Source of the DNA: Aestuariicoccus sp032586235
Lineage (GTDB): Bacteria; Pseudomonadota; Alphaproteobacteria; Rhodobacterales; Rhodobacteraceae
DNA: 35,890 nucleotides
Reading direction: 5' to 3'
Assembly: GCF_032586235.1 (NCBI RefSeq)
Contig: NZ_JAWHTD010000037.1
Location: 1 to 35,890, forward strand
This document shows, piece after piece, positions 15,603 through 24,351 of this stretch (position 1 is the stretch's first letter; each line of letters opens with the position of its first letter). Below the pieces are notes generated by a model, which was given only the letters and a program-made list of their open reading frames with translations, was not told the origin of the DNA and did no database searches. The position numbers and the translations under genes are program-made.

Positions 15603-15661
15603 CGCCCGGTGGAACGGCTTCGCCGGGCGCGGCGGGCCGTCAAAACTGGCTTCGGTTTTTT
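15603..15661 (+). terminator. Possible intra-operon terminator or attenuator
   Basis: A CGCCCGG ... CCGGGCG stem (15603-15609 with 15623-15629) is followed by a weaker AAAAC/GTTTT pairing and a run of seven T at 15655-15661. It lies between the lipoprotein gene and the first tadE-like gene. It could lower transcription of downstream genes; the T-run does not directly follow the strongest stem, so confidence is low. Confidence 0.35.
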
Positions 15662-15719
15662 AAGTGTGCCGCCTGCGGGCGAAGTTCGCGGGCCTTTGCA
15701 AAGGGAAGTCGGCCAAAAC

Positions 15720-16220
15720 ATGCGTTTCCTTTTGAAAAAGTTCATTTCTGACGAGCGTGGCGTGGTCTGGGTTGAAGCCCTTCTTGCGATTCCTCTTCTC
15801 ACTATCATTACGATTGGCATACTCGAATTCGGCACCATGATGTGGCAACGGGAGCAACTTCAGAACGGCGTCCGCGACGCCGCCAGATATTGGGCGCGCT
15901 GCCGGCCCACGGACCAAGGCGCGTCCTACATGCCCTGCAGCATTCAAACGGCTAGGAACATCGCATTTTATGGCGACCCGCGTGGAAGTGTCGATGCTTT
16001 CGGCGATCCTAACCCGTTACGTGTTCCCGGATGGTATGACGGTGCGCCCGGAGCCACACTCGATATCTTGCCGGCGACGCCGCCCACCGCCCCGACGGCG
16101 GATAGTCTCGTCAGTGTCGAAGGACGGGTGCTTTATCAGGGCTCACCGCTTTACGCTGCAATTCTCGGGGATGCCGTGACGCTCGGGTACTACCATACGA
16201 CGAGGTATATCGGATGGTAG
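15720..16220 (+). CDS. TadE-like minor pseudopilin (first)
   Basis: A 166-residue pseudopilin. The N-terminus 'KKFISDERG' is followed by 'VVWVEALLAIPLLTIITIG', giving a prepilin-type site G|VVWVE with Glu at +5, so it should be a CpaA substrate. 'EFGTMMWQREQLQNGVRDAA' continues the TadE pattern. The globular part has two cysteines (in 'WARCRPT' and 'YMPCSIQ'). The ATG at 15720 opens directly into the leader; an upstream in-frame start at 15609 would add a sequence derived from the hairpin region. Its stop overlaps the next gene's ATG by seven bases, implying coupled translation of the two minor pseudopilins. Confidence 0.85.
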   Translation: MRFLLKKFISDERGVVWVEALLAIPLLTIITIGILEFGTMMWQREQLQNGVRDAARYWARCRPTDQGASYMPCSIQTARNIAFYGDPRGSVDAFGDPNPLRVPGWYDGAPGATLDILPATPPTAPTADSLVSVEGRVLYQGSPLYAAILGDAVTLGYYHTTRYIGW

Positions 16221-16864
16221 GCAAGGAACGCATCAGATCGTTCATTCGCTCGGAAGACGGCATTTCGATGACGGAAGCACTGATCATTATGCCCATCGTC
16301 CTCCTGGTGATCACAGCCATGATCGAATTTGGCATCCTGGTCTTGCAGTGGAACCAGTCCGTTAAAGCTCTGCAGGTGGGCGCTCGCCTGCTTGCGGTGT
16401 CGACGCCGCTCGTCGACGATTACGAAGACTTAGGAGATTTCGGCGGAACAATCGGTGAGGGGGAGCCCGTCCCATCCGGGGTTGCTTCCACCGGTTGCGG
16501 AGCTGGTGCGCCGGTGGCCTGTCCCAGTGCGCGGTTGAATAGGCTGATGACCGGCGGGGATGGCACCTGCGAGCCGACGACACCGGCCATCGACCGTCTG
16601 GTCGGAGTGTGCGACGTTGCTCCCTGGATCCGACCGGAAAACTTGCAAGTCACCTACTCAAGAGCTGGTCTGGGGTATGTCGGAAGACCCGCCGGACCCG
16701 TCACAACGATTACCCTGGAACTGAAAAATCAAACTTTTGAGTTTGTCCTTCTAGGCGCCCTTTTGGAATATTTTACCGGGGGCACATTTAGCAATGTGCC
16801 GATGCCACCGAATGCTGTGACCATCACCAGCGAAGATCTTAGCGATTGCCGAACGGCGTGTTGA
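16214..16864 (+). CDS. TadE/TadF-like minor pseudopilin (second)
   Basis: A 216-residue pseudopilin. The leader 'VGKERIRSFIRSEDG' is followed by 'ISMTEALIIMPIVLLVITAM' with Glu at +5 of the predicted CpaA site. The C-terminal domain has cysteines in 'STGCGAG', 'PVACPS', 'DGTCEP', 'VGVCDVA' and 'SDCRTAC', far more than in the first TadE-like protein, so a disulfide-stabilised periplasmic domain is likely. The ATG lies inside the end of the preceding gene. The pair probably act as a priming or tip complex of the pilus, as minor pseudopilins do in related systems (inference). Confidence 0.85.
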   Translation: MVGKERIRSFIRSEDGISMTEALIIMPIVLLVITAMIEFGILVLQWNQSVKALQVGARLLAVSTPLVDDYEDLGDFGGTIGEGEPVPSGVASTGCGAGAPVACPSARLNRLMTGGDGTCEPTTPAIDRLVGVCDVAPWIRPENLQVTYSRAGLGYVGRPAGPVTTITLELKNQTFEFVLLGALLEYFTGGTFSNVPMPPNAVTITSEDLSDCRTAC

Positions 16865-16887
16865 ATGAATTTTGGTTGGACGCGAAC

Positions 16888-18033
16888 ATGAACACTTCCC
16901 CACTCAGCAGGATCCTGCTGGTCAACAGCTCGTCCTCCAAAGCGGCGGATCTTGAGAACACAATCGACAAGAAACCCGGTTTCATCATCACGAAGATCTC
17001 CCCGAGCGAGATCGCGGAAGAACCCAGCGCCGGGACAGCCGATCTCATTCTGGTCAACATCGACCATCTCGGCGAAGACGAGCTTCTGATCTTTCCCGAG
17101 ATCCGCGCGCGCGCGCCTGAAACGCCGCTGATCCTGCTGTCAGAGGACCTGCCGCCTGAATCGATGCGGCAATTGTTCAAGTTCAATGTTCAGGACTGGC
17201 TGCAGAAGCCATTCAGTGACCAGGAAATACTCGACAGCATTCGAAGCGCGGTCCGGGTTACCCGGGTGACGACGAACAAGGTGCATGCCGTCATCTCGTG
17301 TGTTGGCGGGGCCGGCGCCACGACTGTCGCAATCAATATGGCCGATATAGCCGCGAACAAGCTGTCGCGAAAATCGCCTGACGTTGCATTGATCGACCTG
17401 GATTTTTCGACCGGGAACTGCGGCTACGTGCTCAACATGGTCAGTACATTCAACCTCGGAACCGTGGCCAGTGCACCGCGCAGGATCGACGCCGAGTTCA
17501 TCAGCGTCATTCAGCAGAAACACGAGGGGAAATTCTTTCTTTACTCGTTCAAACGGCCCGAGGTGAACACCGAAATAAACGGCTATGAATTGGTACTCCG
17601 GCTTTTGGACGCAGTCACCGCCGAACACGGAACCACCTTCCTCGACATCCCCTATTATGCAACGGAATGGCGCGACGATGTCTTGTCGGCGGTCAACAGT
17701 TGCACGCTTGTAACGGAATTGAACCTGCCCGCGATCAAGCACACGCTGGACCTTATCGAACACCTCAGGTCGCTCCGAGGTGCCAACTTCCCGATTCAGG
17801 TCTTCTTCAACAAGCATAAGAGCAGCCTGTTCGGTTCACGTGTGCCCAAGCGCAAGCTTAAGGAGTTGTTCCCCGACACACCGTTCGGCTACCTTCCTCT
17901 GGACGAAAGCCTGATCGGCGAAGCCGTTGACCGTGGCGTATTGCCAAGCTCGATCTCCGGGCGGGCGAAGTTTCTGAAAGTGCTGACCAAATACATGAAA
18001 TCGGCGGACATGATGGGACAGGTGGAAAAATGA
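16888..18033 (+). CDS. cpaE: Pilus localisation ATPase-like protein CpaE/TadZ
   Basis: A 381-residue cytoplasmic protein. The N-terminal ~115 residues form a receiver-like domain ('ADLILVNIDHL', 'ETPLILLSEDLPPE', 'NVQDWLQKPFSDQEI'), followed by a ParA/MinD-like domain. The P-loop is the deviant 'GGAGATT' (residues 140-146) with no lysine at the usual position, as in many CpaE/TadZ proteins, and 'VALIDLDFSTGNCG' is the next motif. CpaE places the pilus machine at its cell site. The ATG at 16888 is preferred to the upstream start at 16846, which overlaps the previous gene. Its stop overlaps the L,D-transpeptidase start (ATGA). Confidence 0.9.
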   Translation: MNTSPLSRILLVNSSSSKAADLENTIDKKPGFIITKISPSEIAEEPSAGTADLILVNIDHLGEDELLIFPEIRARAPETPLILLSEDLPPESMRQLFKFNVQDWLQKPFSDQEILDSIRSAVRVTRVTTNKVHAVISCVGGAGATTVAINMADIAANKLSRKSPDVALIDLDFSTGNCGYVLNMVSTFNLGTVASAPRRIDAEFISVIQQKHEGKFFLYSFKRPEVNTEINGYELVLRLLDAVTAEHGTTFLDIPYYATEWRDDVLSAVNSCTLVTELNLPAIKHTLDLIEHLRSLRGANFPIQVFFNKHKSSLFGSRVPKRKLKELFPDTPFGYLPLDESLIGEAVDRGVLPSSISGRAKFLKVLTKYMKSADMMGQVEK

Positions 18034-18599
18034 GTGTGAAAAGACATAATCGACGCGCCTTCCTGTACGGACTTATCGCCTTTTCCATGATCGGTGGTCC
18101 TGGCACTCTCTACGCGCAATCGTTGCGGAAGGTTCCGCGCACGCATGGCGAAAGGACGATGCGTCTGGTCCGGTACACAGGCGGCGAGGCCCCCGGAACG
18201 ATCATCATTTCCAACAAGGACCGGACACTCCTGCGCGTGTTGTCGGGTGGTAAGGCTGAAAAGTATCAGGTTTCGATCGGGCGAGAGGGCTTCTCGTGGA
18301 CAGGAACCACATATGTCGGGAGCAAGAAGGAATGGCCAGCGTGGCGCCCTCCGGCGGAAATGCGCAAACGCGACCCGTCCTTGCCGGATTATGTGCCGCC
18401 CGGACCTTACAACCCATTGGGGGCTCGCGCTCTTTATCTCTATTCGAACGGGCGTGATACGCTCTACCGTATTCACGGAACGAACAGTGCGGGAACCGTC
18501 GGCGAGTACGAGACATCTGGGTGTTTCAGGCTCACAAATACTGATGTGATGGAATTGTTCAACAAGGTCCGCCCTGGGACAAAAGTCGTCGTTCATTAA
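18030..18599 (+). CDS. L,D-transpeptidase (YkuD family) with Tat-type signal
   Basis: A 189-residue exported enzyme. The N-terminus 'HNRRAFLYGLIAF' matches the twin-arginine signal pattern RRxFL. The YkuD catalytic motif is complete: 'IHGTN' (H149) and 'TSGCFRLTN' (nucleophile C165). Such enzymes make 3-3 cross-links in peptidoglycan or attach proteins to it. The ATG overlaps the cpaE stop by four bases and cpaF follows 18 bases later, so it is translated as part of the pilus operon. A likely job is local wall remodelling around the secretin or fixing the machine to the wall (inference). The substrate and the direction of its effect cannot be read from sequence. Confidence 0.9.
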   Translation: MSVKRHNRRAFLYGLIAFSMIGGPGTLYAQSLRKVPRTHGERTMRLVRYTGGEAPGTIIISNKDRTLLRVLSGGKAEKYQVSIGREGFSWTGTTYVGSKKEWPAWRPPAEMRKRDPSLPDYVPPGPYNPLGARALYLYSNGRDTLYRIHGTNSAGTVGEYETSGCFRLTNTDVMELFNKVRPGTKVVVH

Positions 18600-18617
18600 C
18601 ACGCAGGAGCGCAGCAG

Positions 18618-20018
18618 ATGGCAGGCCGTTTTTTCCGAACATCCGCCCCGGAGAACGAAAATAAGACGGAAGCGACGGTTTTGAACCTGGACGCGTTCAA
18701 GGCCGAACCGGAAAACACGAAACATGCCGAGCCGGCGCACGACGGTCCCGACTTCGTTTCCGAAAGGGTTGCTCTTCACCGCTATCTTCTCGACAAGATC
18801 AACCTTTCGATCCTCGACACGATGGAAGAGGACGAGATCCACGCCGAACTCAGGCCTTTGGTCCGGGCTTACGCGAAAGAGCACAATTTCCCACTGAATT
18901 CGGCGGAGCTCGACTCGCTAATTTCGGATATTGGCGACGAGATGCTGGGTCTTGGTCCCATCGAGCCCCTGCTCGCCGACGATACGATCTCGGATATCCT
19001 GATCGTGGGCGCAGGGACGGTGTTCATCGAACGCCGCGGGGTGATCGAACGCACCAAGGTTCGCTTCAAGGACGAAGCCCACCTCATGCGGATCGTGAAC
19101 AAGATCGTTGCCGCGGTGGGACGGCGTGTGGATGAATCCTCGCCGCTTGTTGACGCGCGGTTGCAGGACGGTTCGCGCGTGAACGTCGCGATCCGCCCCG
19201 TGGCCGTGGATGGTCCTCAGGTGTCCATTCGGAAATTTTCCAAACGCCCCTACTCGCTGAAAAAACTGGTCGATGCCAAGGCATTGGCGAAAGGCATGGC
19301 CGAATTGCTGGCCGCGGCGGTGGAAAGCAAGGTCTCAGCCATCGTATCTGGCGGTACGGGCTCGGGTAAGACCACCATGCTGAACGCGCTTTCGGCATAT
19401 ATCCCGCATGAAGAGCGCCTCGTCACGATCGAAGACGCCGCGGAACTGCAATTGCAGCAGCCCCACGTCGTGCGCCTTGAAACGCGCCCTCCGACCGTGG
19501 ATGGACGCAATGAGATCGTACAGCGCGACCTTGTGAAAAACGCACTGCGGATGCGACCGGACCGAGTTATCATCGGTGAGGTCCGAGGCCAGGAGGCCTT
19601 TGACATGCTTCAGGCGATGAACACCGGCCACGAAGGGTCGATGTCCACGATCCACGCCAACAATCCCAGAGACGCGCTAAGCCGGATAGAACAAATGGTC
19701 GGCATGGCGGGTATGCCGATGTCGCAGTCGGCGATCCGGTCCCAGATCAGCTCTGCCGTGCAACTGATTATTCAGCTTCAGCGTATGAGAGACGGTACCA
19801 GGCGCGTCACCTCGATTTCCGAGATCACCGGAATGGAAGGCGATGTCATTCAGTTGCAGGAAATCATGAAGTTCAAACGCCTGGGCGTCGACGACCATGG
19901 AAATATCCTCGGGGAATTCAGGGCGACCGGGATCCGCCCAACCTTCCTCGACGACATGGAAACGATGGGCCTTCACCTTGACCGCTCGATTTTTGATCCT
20001 TCCAAAGTGCTTGAATAG
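18618..20018 (+). CDS. cpaF: Tad secretion ATPase CpaF/TadA
   Basis: A 466-residue hexameric traffic ATPase of the VirB11/CpaF group that powers pilus extension (and, for CpaF proteins, possibly retraction). Walker A is 'SGGTGSGKTTML' with K251. The Asp box 'LVTIEDAAELQLQQPHVVRL', the Walker B region 'RPDRVIIGEVRGQEAFDML' and the His box 'NTGHEGSMSTIHANNPRDAL' are all intact. The N-terminal ~85 residues contain a variable polar segment and a helical domain. GGAG ten bases before the ATG supports the start. The stop codon directly abuts the tadB ATG. Confidence 0.96.
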   Translation: MAGRFFRTSAPENENKTEATVLNLDAFKAEPENTKHAEPAHDGPDFVSERVALHRYLLDKINLSILDTMEEDEIHAELRPLVRAYAKEHNFPLNSAELDSLISDIGDEMLGLGPIEPLLADDTISDILIVGAGTVFIERRGVIERTKVRFKDEAHLMRIVNKIVAAVGRRVDESSPLVDARLQDGSRVNVAIRPVAVDGPQVSIRKFSKRPYSLKKLVDAKALAKGMAELLAAAVESKVSAIVSGGTGSGKTTMLNALSAYIPHEERLVTIEDAAELQLQQPHVVRLETRPPTVDGRNEIVQRDLVKNALRMRPDRVIIGEVRGQEAFDMLQAMNTGHEGSMSTIHANNPRDALSRIEQMVGMAGMPMSQSAIRSQISSAVQLIIQLQRMRDGTRRVTSISEITGMEGDVIQLQEIMKFKRLGVDDHGNILGEFRATGIRPTFLDDMETMGLHLDRSIFDPSKVLE

Positions 20019-20981
20019 ATGTTCGATAATCCACTGATATTTTACGGGTTGATCTTCGCATCGGCGCTTCTCGCCTTCGACACGCTGCTGCGTGCGGTCG
20101 CCTCCGTTAGACGCGCGAAACGCGACGTCCGGAACCGTCTTGAAAGACTGCGCGAAAAAAAGGGTGTCGAAGAGGCCTATGGAGAACTTCTGAAACGTCG
20201 AGGTCTGGGCGGGCGAGACGGCCAGCAATCTCTTGGATCCTGGTTCAACCAGTATGTCGCGCAGACAGGTCTGGAAATCAATTTCGCAAAGCGGATTCTG
20301 TATGTCACGGCATTCTGCATTATCGGCTATATCATCACATTCCTGTTCATAACGCGGGATCCGGTCCTTCAGCCAATTTTTGGCGTGGCGATCGGGTTCG
20401 TGCTGGCGTTCCTCGTTCTGCGCTACCTGAGAAACAAGCGCATCAGGATCTTCACCGAACAGCTTTCACCCGCGATCGACATCATCGTGCGCAGCCTGAA
20501 TGCCGGTCACCCTCTGACCACCTCGATTGCTTTGGTCGCGCGTGAGATGCCGGACCCGATCGGATCGGAATTCGGCATCCTGAGCGATCAGATGACCTTC
20601 GGCTCGGAACTCGAACAGGCAATGCTGAACATGTACGACCGGGTTGGTGCACCCGAGTTGAACATGCTGACGGTCAGTGTCAGCGTTCAACGCGGCACCG
20701 GTGGCAATCTTGCCGAAATTCTCGAGAACCTGTCCCAGATGATCCGTGACCGCCTTATCATCAAGGCCAAGATCAAGGCGATCTCGGCCGAGGGGCGGAT
20801 CACCGCGTGGATCATGCTGGTGTTTCCCTTCCTGCTATTCTTCATGCTCAGAACAATGGTTCCCACCTATTTCGATCTGGTCTGGGAAAGCGGATATGGA
20901 ACGTTCATCGTTGTCGGCTGCCTGATCTTGATCTTCTTTGGCATGATCGTGATCCGGCGGCTCGTGAACTTCGACTACTGA
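20019..20981 (+). CDS. tadB: Tad inner-membrane platform protein TadB
   Basis: A 320-residue inner-membrane protein with the T2SSF/GspF-type domain. Hydrophobic segments: 'LIFYGLIFASALLAFDTLL', 'ILYVTAFCIIGYIITFLFI', 'FGVAIGFVLAFLVLRYL', and a C-terminal pair ('WIMLVFPFLLFFMLRTM', 'FIVVGCLILIFFGMIVI'). The cytoplasmic part has 'PAIDIIVRSLNAGHPLTTSI' and 'VSVQRGTGGNLAEILENLSQ', typical of TadB. With TadC it makes the platform on which CpaF works. The ATG follows the cpaF stop with no gap. Confidence 0.94.
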   Translation: MFDNPLIFYGLIFASALLAFDTLLRAVASVRRAKRDVRNRLERLREKKGVEEAYGELLKRRGLGGRDGQQSLGSWFNQYVAQTGLEINFAKRILYVTAFCIIGYIITFLFITRDPVLQPIFGVAIGFVLAFLVLRYLRNKRIRIFTEQLSPAIDIIVRSLNAGHPLTTSIALVAREMPDPIGSEFGILSDQMTFGSELEQAMLNMYDRVGAPELNMLTVSVSVQRGTGGNLAEILENLSQMIRDRLIIKAKIKAISAEGRITAWIMLVFPFLLFFMLRTMVPTYFDLVWESGYGTFIVVGCLILIFFGMIVIRRLVNFDY

Positions 20982-21005
20982 CGCGGCGCGAAGGGAGCAG
21001 CAGAC

Positions 21006-21932
21006 GTGAACCCGAATATCGTACTGGTCAGCACCTTTGTCGCGGTCTTGTTGATCGTGTTCACGGTCGTGAATTACGTTCTCCGCCGCCGGGAAGTTGC
21101 GCAAAATATCGACAACACGCGGAGGAAGCGTACCGTCACTGATGCCGAAATCGACCGCATTCTCGGCAGCGAAAACGAAGATATGAAATACTATCTGGAC
21201 GTAGTTCAGAACGAATCCCCAAACTCTCTGAGAATGCGGCTCGTCCAGGCTGGTTATTTTTCGAGATCGGCGATTTGGAAGTTCAATCTGATCAGGCTGT
21301 GCGCCGCCGCAGTCACGTTCATGGCCGTTCAGTTCGGCGCGTCGGCCACGCTGGAATCGTTGAGCACCATTGTGATACTCAGTGCGGCGATGATCCTGTC
21401 CGCCATCGTTTTCGTTTTTTCCTCGGCAGTTTTGGAAAACATTGGAAAACGGCGGACACGGGAATTCAAGAAACTCTTTCCCGATTTCATGGATCTGCTG
21501 ATGGTCTGCGTAGATGCCGGCCTTGGGATCGAGGCAGCGCTTGATCGGGTCACACGCGAATTTCTGGCCACCACGCGCGATTTCGGTCTGCAGCTGAGCA
21601 TCATCAACCTCGAAGTCCGCGCCGGGCGACCGCTGCACGAAGCCCTTCAGAACTTCTCGAGGCGCATCAATCTCGAGGAAGCCCGCACGCTGGCGGTCTT
21701 ATTCAAGCAATCGCAGGAACTCGGCGCGAGCATCAGCAAGACGCTGCGGGTTTTTGCCAAGGAAATGCGGACCATGCGGCTTCTTCGCGCTGAGGAAAAG
21801 GCCAACGCGCTCCCGGTAAAGATGCTGTTTCCAATGGCTCTATTCATGTTTCCGGTGAACCTGATCATCGTTCTGGTTCCCATTCTGATGATCATTCTCA
21901 AGACGCTCTCGGGCCTGACCCCCCCGCAGTGA
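21006..21932 (+). CDS. tadC: Tad inner-membrane platform protein TadC
   Basis: A 308-residue partner of TadB with the same T2SSF-type fold: an N-terminal helix ('IVLVSTFVAVLLIVFTVVNY'), two central helices, the cytoplasmic 'PDFMDLLMVCVDAGLGIEAA' and 'ALAVLFKQSQELGASISKTL'-like region ('RTLAVLFKQSQELGASI'), and a C-terminal hydrophobic stretch ending 'ILKTLSGLTPPQ'. The start is GTG (21006), preceded by GGGAG. It lies 24 bases after tadB. The usual downstream tadD is not here; the TadD-like gene is at the head of the locus. Confidence 0.93.
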   Translation: MNPNIVLVSTFVAVLLIVFTVVNYVLRRREVAQNIDNTRRKRTVTDAEIDRILGSENEDMKYYLDVVQNESPNSLRMRLVQAGYFSRSAIWKFNLIRLCAAAVTFMAVQFGASATLESLSTIVILSAAMILSAIVFVFSSAVLENIGKRRTREFKKLFPDFMDLLMVCVDAGLGIEAALDRVTREFLATTRDFGLQLSIINLEVRAGRPLHEALQNFSRRINLEEARTLAVLFKQSQELGASISKTLRVFAKEMRTMRLLRAEEKANALPVKMLFPMALFMFPVNLIIVLVPILMIILKTLSGLTPPQ

Positions 21933-22512
21933 AGCCGTTGTAAAACGCGGCCAACGGCCGGACCGTTTCGCGACACCTCGGGACATTTCTGATTTCCTGA
22001 GCGCTTCTCGCGTTCGAGGTCTCTACCATCAGGACCATCAATTTCGCGCTGGGTCCGAGTTTCATCTTCATTTCAATCGCCTTCGCAATGCTCGGATTGA
22101 CCGTCCCCAAAACCCTCCTGAGCCCCATAGACGTCGAAGCGGTCAAGGCCCCGCGCGAGACCGTCCTCGCGGTGCTCGGCGTTCTGATTTGCAGCCGGAG
22201 CTGCCGGCGGCAGAAACGCGATCTTCCAAGTGCTCTTTTCCTCCGGCCCGCTGCTCGCGGCGCAGGTCGGCCTGGCGTTGACGGCGCCGTATTTCTTCTT
22301 TGACGTACTGCTGTCCTTTTGTTCGCAAGATCGCCTCTGGACACCAAAGCACCCCAAAGGTGCGCGAAAGAACTATCATTTCAGCCGCAAACACCGTGCA
22401 AAAGACGGTGGCCAGACGGGCCGCGGCGTTTTAGTTTGGGGGCGATCTGATCGAAATTTCCCTGCGGGACACATTTGGCGCACCGCGGCGAGGAGCCACT
22501 GGAACACCTGAC
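21933..22512 (+). other. 580-base gap with possible decayed membrane-protein gene
   Basis: No intact gene is recognised. Between about 22022 and 22330 there are two hydrophobic stretches in different + frames: 'FALGPSFIFISIAFAMLG' in one and 'AIFQVLFSSGPLLAAQVG' followed by 'LALTAPYFFFDVLLS' in another. A single frameshift near 22190-22205 would join them into a protein of about 100 residues with three hydrophobic segments, so this may be a decayed small membrane-protein gene. A CGGCC-AAC-GGCCG hairpin at 21948-21960 follows tadC but lacks a T-run. Confidence 0.35.
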
Positions 22513-24351
22513 TTGCCCTTGTCGACCTCTCCGAAGAATCTGCCCGCCCACGATCCGCCTGCATGGTTCGACGAACTCGCATCCGCCGGGAACTATGCCC
22601 GGCACCTGGTCTTGTCGGGTAATATCCGCGACATCTTTCCAACCGTTCAAGGCGCCGAAACCACCTTTGCCGATCTTTTCGGGGTAGTCAGGCGCCTGCT
22701 GAGCGCTCAAGGTATCGAAACACTGCTGATCTACGATCCGGTTGCGGGCCTACGGTGCGACACCACCCCTTCCCCCGACGTCGAACGCCTCCTCAAGAAC
22801 GCCGAGCTGCCGCTGGGCCGCGCCGATCTGAGCCTGCCCGAACTGGCGCGGGTTCATCTTGCCGTTTCCCAAAGCGCCACCGCCCGCGTTGCGTTGATCA
22901 TGGATTACGCGTCGCACCTGGGTCGTTCCGACCCGGAGGAACGGGATCGCTTCTTTGTTCAGATCGACAAGAACACCCGCGAACGTCAGGGCGCGGAAGG
23001 GTCAGGCGACATTCAGAACCCGACGATCTGGATGGTCGACGAATCCGCGCGGGTGCCGCACTGGTTCGGGATCGGGAATACCGCCCTGCGGGAGATTCAT
23101 GTCGAACTGCCAAATCTGGAAGACCGCTTCCTCTATGCCGGCCAGCTCGTCGACCGTTATGGTCTCGGCTGCGCGAACGGGGACGCGCCCGATCACGACA
23201 AGCTGCAGCAATTCGCGCTGGGATGCGACGGCGAGACGCTTCTGGCGATGCGCTCCATCGCGAAGGTCGCCCGCGCCGAGGGCATATCGCTTGCCCGGAT
23301 ATCTGACGCGATCCGCGTCTACCGAACCGGGATGCGGCGGAACCCCTGGAATTCCAAGGTCCTGGCCGACCGCGTGCGCATGGCCAAGGACATCCTCGGA
23401 CGCCGGATCAAGGGTCAGCAGGCCGCGATCGACAAGACGACCGACATTCTGGCCCGCTCGATCGTCGGGCTGTCGGGATCGCAATCGGGGTCGCGGCAGC
23501 TCAAGCCCCGTGGCATCCTCTTTCTTGCCGGACCGACCGGCGTCGGCAAGACCGAGCTTGCGAAGGCCGTGACAGAGCTTCTGTTCGGCGATGAGGCGGC
23601 CTGCCATCGCTTCGATATGTCCGAATTCATGGAGGAGACCGCGGTGTCCCGGTTGGTTGGCGCGCCTCCAGGGCATCCGGGCCATGAACGGGGCGGCGAA
23701 CTTGTCAACGCCGCTCACCGCCGGCCATTCAGCGTCTTCCTGTTCGACGAGGTCGAAAAGGCCCATCCGCGCACGCTCGATGTGTTCCTCCAGATCCTCG
23801 ATGACGGCCGGTTGACCGATTCAAGGGGCTCGACCGCGCATTTCTCAGAATCCCTAATTATTTTCACCTCCAATATCGGCACCGTCAAAGAATCGCGCGT
23901 CTCCAACATGGGGATGAACGTTCTGCCGTCCGACAGCCACGAAGAGCTCGCCCTAAAAATCGGAAGGTCGATCGAGGATCATTTCCGCGTCCGGCTTCAG
24001 CGGCCGGAGCTTCTGAACCGGATTGGCCAGAACATCATCGTATTCGACTTCCTGTCCGCCCCCGCCGCGCAGACGATCTTCGGAGCCATTATCGAAAGAG
24101 TGCTCGAGGCGGTCCGGATCGAACGCGGGATCACCGTGACGGTCGGTGCCGTGGCCTTCGAAAAGCTGCAAACCATATGCACAGAAAATTTCTTTGAAGG
24201 TGGCCGCGGGATCGGCAACCGGATTGAAAGGCACTTCATCAACTCTCTGGCGCGAGAGATTTTCGAAAACGATATCCAACAGGATTTCACAGTGGTTGAC
24301 GCGACCATTGGGCACGAGAAGACCACGCTGGAGATTGAGCCGCTGGCATAG
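22513..24351 (+). CDS. Clp-type AAA ATPase with P-loop-less N-terminal half
   Basis: A 612-residue protein. The C-terminal half is a ClpA/ClpB-type second AAA module: Walker A 'GPTGVGKTE' (residues 340-348, K346), 'DMSEFMEETAVSRLVGAPPG', Walker B 'SVFLFDEVEKAHP' (near 408-413), sensor-1 'LIIFTSNIG', an Arg-finger region 'RPELLNRIGQNIIVFDF', and the ClpB D2 small domain. The N-terminal ~300 residues ('YARHLVLSGNIRDIF', 'VALIMDYASHLGRSDPEERD') look like an AAA fold that has kept a Walker-B-like strand but has no Walker A lysine motif. No Clp N-domain is seen. The start is uncertain; TTG 22513 or 22519 are candidates. It lies 580 bases after tadC in the same direction. A disaggregase or remodelling function, possibly for the pilus machine, is inference. 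Confidence 0.85.
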   Translation: MPLSTSPKNLPAHDPPAWFDELASAGNYARHLVLSGNIRDIFPTVQGAETTFADLFGVVRRLLSAQGIETLLIYDPVAGLRCDTTPSPDVERLLKNAELPLGRADLSLPELARVHLAVSQSATARVALIMDYASHLGRSDPEERDRFFVQIDKNTRERQGAEGSGDIQNPTIWMVDESARVPHWFGIGNTALREIHVELPNLEDRFLYAGQLVDRYGLGCANGDAPDHDKLQQFALGCDGETLLAMRSIAKVARAEGISLARISDAIRVYRTGMRRNPWNSKVLADRVRMAKDILGRRIKGQQAAIDKTTDILARSIVGLSGSQSGSRQLKPRGILFLAGPTGVGKTELAKAVTELLFGDEAACHRFDMSEFMEETAVSRLVGAPPGHPGHERGGELVNAAHRRPFSVFLFDEVEKAHPRTLDVFLQILDDGRLTDSRGSTAHFSESLIIFTSNIGTVKESRVSNMGMNVLPSDSHEELALKIGRSIEDHFRVRLQRPELLNRIGQNIIVFDFLSAPAAQTIFGAIIERVLEAVRIERGITVTVGAVAFEKLQTICTENFFEGGRGIGNRIERHFINSLAREIFENDIQQDFTVVDATIGHEKTTLEIEPLA

